From RGIG3013 sp045538935 (lineage in GTDB: Bacteria > Bacillota > Clostridia > Oscillospirales > Acutalibacteraceae): a DNA stretch of 64,000 nucleotides. The first letter of the stretch is position 1. Each line of letters begins with the position of its first letter. The stretch covers positions 1 to 64,000 of the forward strand of contig JAZQEI010000002.1 in the NCBI GenBank assembly GCA_045538935.1. Direction: 5' to 3'. A program made the position numbers and the translations under genes. Positions 60,496 to 64,000 of the stretch are shown piece by piece. The notes under the pieces are model-generated. The model was given only the letters and a program-made list of their open reading frames with translations. It had not been told where the DNA came from and did no database searches.

Positions 60496-61659
60496 TTATT
60501 CTGCAAGCAGCTGTTCTGTTTTACATATTAAATCGGCTATATTTTCTACCGTAAGTTTGCCTTGGGCGTAGTTGGGTTTGCCTCCGCCCTTGCCGGAAAA
60601 CGCGGTATTTAATGTTTTTACTATGGGCAAAACATCGGTATTGTTACTGCTTAATACATACATTACGGTGTTGTTATCTGATGCAGAAAATAAAGCGCAA
60701 ATATTGTATTTTTCTATTAGGGTATTTGAGCAGAATCTAAGTTCTTCAAAATTTTTATTTTCTAAAACGGCATAGGCGTTTGCATTTATTTTTACGGGTT
60801 CGAGTTGACTTAAGGCAAGTTCACGAGAAAGTTTGGTATTCTCAAATCTGACCTCACTAAGTGTGTCGCCTTGGCTCTTAACGGCCGACACGATATCTTC
60901 TCTTTTAGAGCATAAAAGGCCCATAATTTGTTTGTTTTGATGGTTTAAGGTTATATAGTCTTCCAGTGCTGGCAGTCCTGCCAGCATTTCTATTCTTACA
61001 CCCTGTTTATTGGGGTAAAAATCTACTATTTTTATAAGCCCTACCTCACCCGTAGCGCTAACGTGGGGCGCACAGCAAGCGCATAAATCGGTGTCCTCTA
61101 TTTCAACTATTCTAACACCATCTTCGAGGTCTAGCTTTGAACGGTAGTCTAGGGTTTTAAGCTCGTCGGCGGTAGGATAAAAAGCGGTAACCTTGGCATT
61201 TTTATAAATTGCCTTGTTGCTTAGAAGCTCTATTTTTTTAATATCGTCTTTAGTTAGGGGTTTATCAAAATCAACCGTCATAAGCAAAGTCTCGGACATA
61301 TGAAACCCTATGTTATTTACGCCAAAGAGTGTATGAGCAACACCCGATACAATATGCTCACCCGTGTGGCTTTGCATACGTATAAAACGGGTTTCCCAGT
61401 CTATTTTACCCTCAACACATTCACACTCTTTAAGCGGTGCATTGGTTTTATGGACAATCTCGCCGTTTTGTTCTTGCACATCTAAAACCTGCACTTTGTT
61501 TAATGTGCCTGTGTCGGCCTTTTGGCCGCCGCCCTCAGCAAAAAATGCAGTTTTATCTAAAACAACATCATAAATTTCGCCATTTTTATTGCAAGAAAGC
61601 ACGGTGGCGGTAAAATCTTTAATATAAGAATCGGTTTCAAACAATTTTTGTGTTAACAA
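60496..61659 (-). CDS. AlaX-type alanyl-tRNA editing protein with DHHA1 domain
   Basis: The 387-residue protein resembles the editing half of alanyl-tRNA synthetase without the catalytic core. Zinc ligands of the editing site are SHTGEH and CACCAPH; the N-terminal DKTAFFAEGGGQ is the second-domain hallmark, and the C-terminus AFSGKGGGKPNYAQG is DHHA1. It removes serine or glycine wrongly loaded on tRNA-Ala. Three bases behind the asparaginase gene. Confidence 0.92.
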   Translation of the reverse strand: MLTQKLFETDSYIKDFTATVLSCNKNGEIYDVVLDKTAFFAEGGGQKADTGTLNKVQVLDVQEQNGEIVHKTNAPLKECECVEGKIDWETRFIRMQSHTGEHIVSGVAHTLFGVNNIGFHMSETLLMTVDFDKPLTKDDIKKIELLSNKAIYKNAKVTAFYPTADELKTLDYRSKLDLEDGVRIVEIEDTDLCACCAPHVSATGEVGLIKIVDFYPNKQGVRIEMLAGLPALEDYITLNHQNKQIMGLLCSKREDIVSAVKSQGDTLSEVRFENTKLSRELALSQLEPVKINANAYAVLENKNFEELRFCSNTLIEKYNICALFSASDNNTVMYVLSSNNTDVLPIVKTLNTAFSGKGGGKPNYAQGKLTVENIADLICKTEQLLAE

Positions 61660-61662
61660 GGT

Positions 61663-62745
61663 TTAATCTACCCTTTCAAAATTATTTTCGGTTTCTATAA
61701 ACTGTTTTATTTTTAATTTGTCGGTAAAAGCCGAGTACGCTATTACAAGCTTTGCATAGGCGGTTTCTTTGGTATAACCGTATAAAAAGTTTATATCTTG
61801 ACCGTTTGGCCTATGATTTGCTATAACACTTACTGTTTCATAAGTGTTGTGCTTGTTTACCGACGGTGCTAAATAAACATCTACGGGCGGATTATTTTTA
61901 GCGCAGCACTCTTTAAGATACAAAATTGAGTCGTTTTGGTAATTGCCTTTATTATCTTGCTCGGCACAAGCAGTACCCGAATGGTAGGTTGTGTGCAATA
62001 CTGCCTTAAAAAGCGAATAATCGTAGGCGGCATAGTTTATGCCGACATATGCATCTAACAAAAGAACATTGTTTTTAAGGGTAAAACTGCCATTTATATC
62101 TATTGGTAAATCTTGCGGTTTTTTAGGGTAACGCGCCGAGATTTCGTTAAAATATTCTTTATAATTTTTCTCGTTTATATTGGTTATATCTAGGGCACCG
62201 TGGCTGTAAAAATCGTCGGAATAACTTGGGCACTGTTGTAGTCTTGAGCCTAAATGAAGATACATTTTTGAATCGGATATATTTTTGTAGGCTATCCAAA
62301 CATTAGGCTGAATACCCCTTACAATACACTCTACGGCGCATTTAAAGTTTTCGCCGCCGTTGGTGTTAGGGTGGTCTAGCGGTTTATTTGCCGAAACAAA
62401 AAATACGGGTATTTTAGTGTTAGAAAGCAGTTGTGCAAAAAGGGCGGCAGAAAAGCCGAGAGTATCGGTTCCATGCGCAAAAATAACGCCGTCAAAAGAG
62501 TCTTTTTCTGCCCAAAGATTATACATATTTATTATGCGGTTCCAGTTGCTAACCGTCATATTCTCACTTAAGATAAACATATTCTCGCTAAGAAAAAACT
62601 GAACTTTTTTTGCAAAAGGAGAATTGGAACTGTTAAAATGGTCTATTAACATAGCCCCTGCCCTTTTGCCTACACACAAAGCGCCATTTTCGGTTTGTTC
62701 GCAACAAATGGTTCCGCCCACTAAAATAACTAAGATTTTCTTCAT
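61663..62745 (-). CDS. L-asparaginase (type I-like)
   Basis: The start at 62745 (360 aa) follows AGGAG; an ATG-less longer frame begins at 62772. Catalytic threonines are in VILVGGTICC and VIFAHGTDTLGF. No signal peptide, so cytoplasmic. It splits asparagine to aspartate and ammonia. The middle and C-terminal parts diverge from E. coli AnsA, so a related amidohydrolase role is possible. Lies between gatB and the AlaX-type gene. Confidence 0.87.
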   Translation of the reverse strand: MKKILVILVGGTICCEQTENGALCVGKRAGAMLIDHFNSSNSPFAKKVQFFLSENMFILSENMTVSNWNRIINMYNLWAEKDSFDGVIFAHGTDTLGFSAALFAQLLSNTKIPVFFVSANKPLDHPNTNGGENFKCAVECIVRGIQPNVWIAYKNISDSKMYLHLGSRLQQCPSYSDDFYSHGALDITNINEKNYKEYFNEISARYPKKPQDLPIDINGSFTLKNNVLLLDAYVGINYAAYDYSLFKAVLHTTYHSGTACAEQDNKGNYQNDSILYLKECCAKNNPPVDVYLAPSVNKHNTYETVSVIANHRPNGQDINFLYGYTKETAYAKLVIAYSAFTDKLKIKQFIETENNFERVD

Positions 62746-62764
62746 TATATCTCCTAAGATAAAC

Positions 62765-62797
62765 GGGAGCAATTTAAAGGTATAAATTACTCCCGAT
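62765..62797 (-). terminator. Weak hairpin between gatB and asparaginase
   Basis: CGGGAG and an inner AATTTA pairing flank a short loop, but only GTTT follows, so termination may be partial. Confidence 0.45.
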
Positions 62798-62801
62798 TTT
62801 A

Positions 62802-64000
62802 CTAAATATTTTTAAGTTTTTGGTCTAACAGAGTACGTATAACGGCTACGTCGCCCGCACCCTTTAGCTCTTTCATGCAAGCGCCGAACAGGGCTTGCTT
62901 TGCCTTTTCTTTACCGTTTTTGTAGTCTTCTATTGCTCTGGTGTTTTCGGCCAAAACTTTATCTATTATAGCCTCAACAGCGCTTGAATCTACCTTTTTG
63001 GCAAAGCCTTGCTCGTCACAATACTTAATGGGGTCAACATCGGTTTCAACTACAGCAATAAGTATTTTTTTACCGGAGTTGCGGTTAACCTCGCCGCTGT
63101 CTACCATTTTTATTATTGCGGCTAGTTTCTCGGCAGATATATTAAGCTCGCTTAAACTTTGACCGTCTTTACGTAAAATACCTGCGCAGTCGGTTAATAT
63201 CCAAGCGGCAGAGTCTTTAGCATTGCAGCCAAGGGCTACAACATCGTCTAAAAGCTTTGCTGCCTTTGTGTTATCTAATAAAACTTCGATTTCTTTGTCT
63301 GATATTCCTGCAGCGCGGTATTCTTCGGCCTTGGCATCCACCTCAACCGGCTTTGCAGCCTTAATTTTTTCTAGCCACTCGTCGTCTATAATAATAGGCA
63401 TAAGGTTGGCATCGGGGAAATAGCGGTAATCGGCCTCGGTTTCTTTGTTACGCATTGCAAAGGTCTTGCCCGTAACATCGTCAAAACGGCGTGTTTCTTG
63501 AACTAGTTCTTCGGTTTCAAACTCAATTGCATCTATATGGCGCTGAGCCTCAAAACGAATTGCGCGGTCAATGGCTTCGAACGAAGACATATTTTTAATT
63601 TCGGTACGAACACCAAACTCTTCGCTACCCTCTTTGCGAACAGAAATGTTAACGTCGCAACGCATTGCTCCCTCTTCGCACTCAGAAATATTGCCTGCGC
63701 GGAACATAGATTTTAGCTTATTAAGGTACGCTAAAACCTCCTCGGCCGAGCGGAAATCGGGCTGAGTTACAATTTCGATTAGCGGAACAGAGGTGCGGTT
63801 AAAGTCTACAAACGAGAATTTGCCCTCATGAACTAGCTTACCTGCATCTTCTTCCATATGAATTTGCTTAATTCTAATATCTCTGGCGCCATTTGCCGTT
63901 TTTACAGTTACTAAACCGTTTGTGCAAATGGGGTGGTTTAACTGTGTGATTTGGTATGCACAAGGAAGGTCCGGATAATAGTAATTTTTCTTATCGAACG
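62802..64000 (-). CDS. gatB: Asp/Glu-tRNA(Asn/Gln) amidotransferase subunit B, 5' end outside window
   Basis: The frame stays open to the right edge; the ATG at 63857 is internal, because the codons before it read FDKKNYYYPDLPCAYQITQL, a core GatB motif. The 398 visible residues include the metal/active region HMEEDAGKLVHEG, VPLIEIVTQPDF, MRCDVNISVR and the C-terminal YqeY-like tail. GatB binds tRNA and, with GatA and GatC, converts Glu-tRNA-Gln or Asp-tRNA-Asn. gatA/gatC presumably lie beyond the window. Confidence 0.95.
   Translation of the reverse strand, partial: FDKKNYYYPDLPCAYQITQLNHPICTNGLVTVKTANGARDIRIKQIHMEEDAGKLVHEGKFSFVDFNRTSVPLIEIVTQPDFRSAEEVLAYLNKLKSMFRAGNISECEEGAMRCDVNISVRKEGSEEFGVRTEIKNMSSFEAIDRAIRFEAQRHIDAIEFETEELVQETRRFDDVTGKTFAMRNKETEADYRYFPDANLMPIIIDDEWLEKIKAAKPVEVDAKAEEYRAAGISDKEIEVLLDNTKAAKLLDDVVALGCNAKDSAAWILTDCAGILRKDGQSLSELNISAEKLAAIIKMVDSGEVNRNSGKKILIAVVETDVDPIKYCDEQGFAKKVDSSAVEAIIDKVLAENTRAIEDYKNGKEKAKQALFGACMKELKGAGDVAVIRTLLDQKLKNI

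Overview
The window looks like chromosomal DNA from a low-GC, spore-forming member of the Bacillota, most likely a Clostridia/Oscillospirales-type organism. The supporting signals are SpoIIE behind a Spo0A-type promoter, a CotH-family kinase, the rpmH-rnpA-yidD-yidC-jag block, strong AGGAGG-type ribosome binding sites and many Rho-independent terminators. The lineage call is inference. No rRNA, CRISPR array, prophage or complete insertion sequence was found.

Layout. 1-1.6 kb: start of a P-loop gene, a nitrilase-family gene between two 45-bp direct repeats, and the initiator tRNA-fMet followed by a tRNA-derived fold-back element. 1.6-11.6 kb: an AraC regulator divergent from a Gfo/Idh/MocA (GH109-like) gene, thymidine kinase, a type I glutamine synthetase, a GH3 glycosidase, a histidine phosphatase, DegV, a membrane-bound XRE regulator and a TSUP transporter split into two genes. 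11.7-16.4 kb: a compact five-gene minus-strand operon, CotH kinase - VTC polyphosphate-polymerase-like - DUF4956 - LURP-one-like - glycosyltransferase, which is the least understood gene set here. 16.6-23.6 kb: spoIIE, then a surface-polysaccharide export cassette (ABC-2 permease, ATPase, giant WbsX-RgpF protein). 23.9-32.4 kb: FAD oxidoreductase, GNAT acetyltransferase and an aromatic amino acid operon (DAHP synthase, pheA, aroB, aroC, aroA, tyrA) preceded by a Phe/Tyr-rich leader peptide and an attenuator. 32.5-41.4 kb: GMP synthetase lacking its glutaminase domain, a CofE-like ligase, an M14 peptidase, Nudix, an esterase, an EF-G-like GTPase, a small zinc-ribbon membrane protein and a transglutaminase-like lipoprotein.

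41.5-46.1 kb: rpmH, rnpA, yidD, yidC, jag, a PfkB sugar kinase, a field of inverted repeats and a divergent SLOG/XRE pair with palindromic operators. 46.2-55.2 kb: a likely nine-gene minus-strand operon (lipoprotein, response regulator, histidine kinase, DUF1385, prmC, recA, recX, rimO, pgsA). 55.3-59.9 kb: secA-pepF. 60.0-60.4 kb: tRNA-Met and tRNA-Glu, followed by a second fold-back element of the same architecture as the first and a 33-bp tandem repeat. 60.5-64 kb: gatB (cut by the window end), asparaginase and an AlaX-type editing protein.

Best candidates for new biology: (1) the fold-back elements behind both tRNA loci, each carrying inverted and direct copies of its own host tRNA's 3' end; (2) the FYFYFYF leader-peptide attenuator of the aromatic operon; (3) the CotH-VTC-DUF4956-LURP-glycosyltransferase operon; (4) the SLOG/XRE pair.
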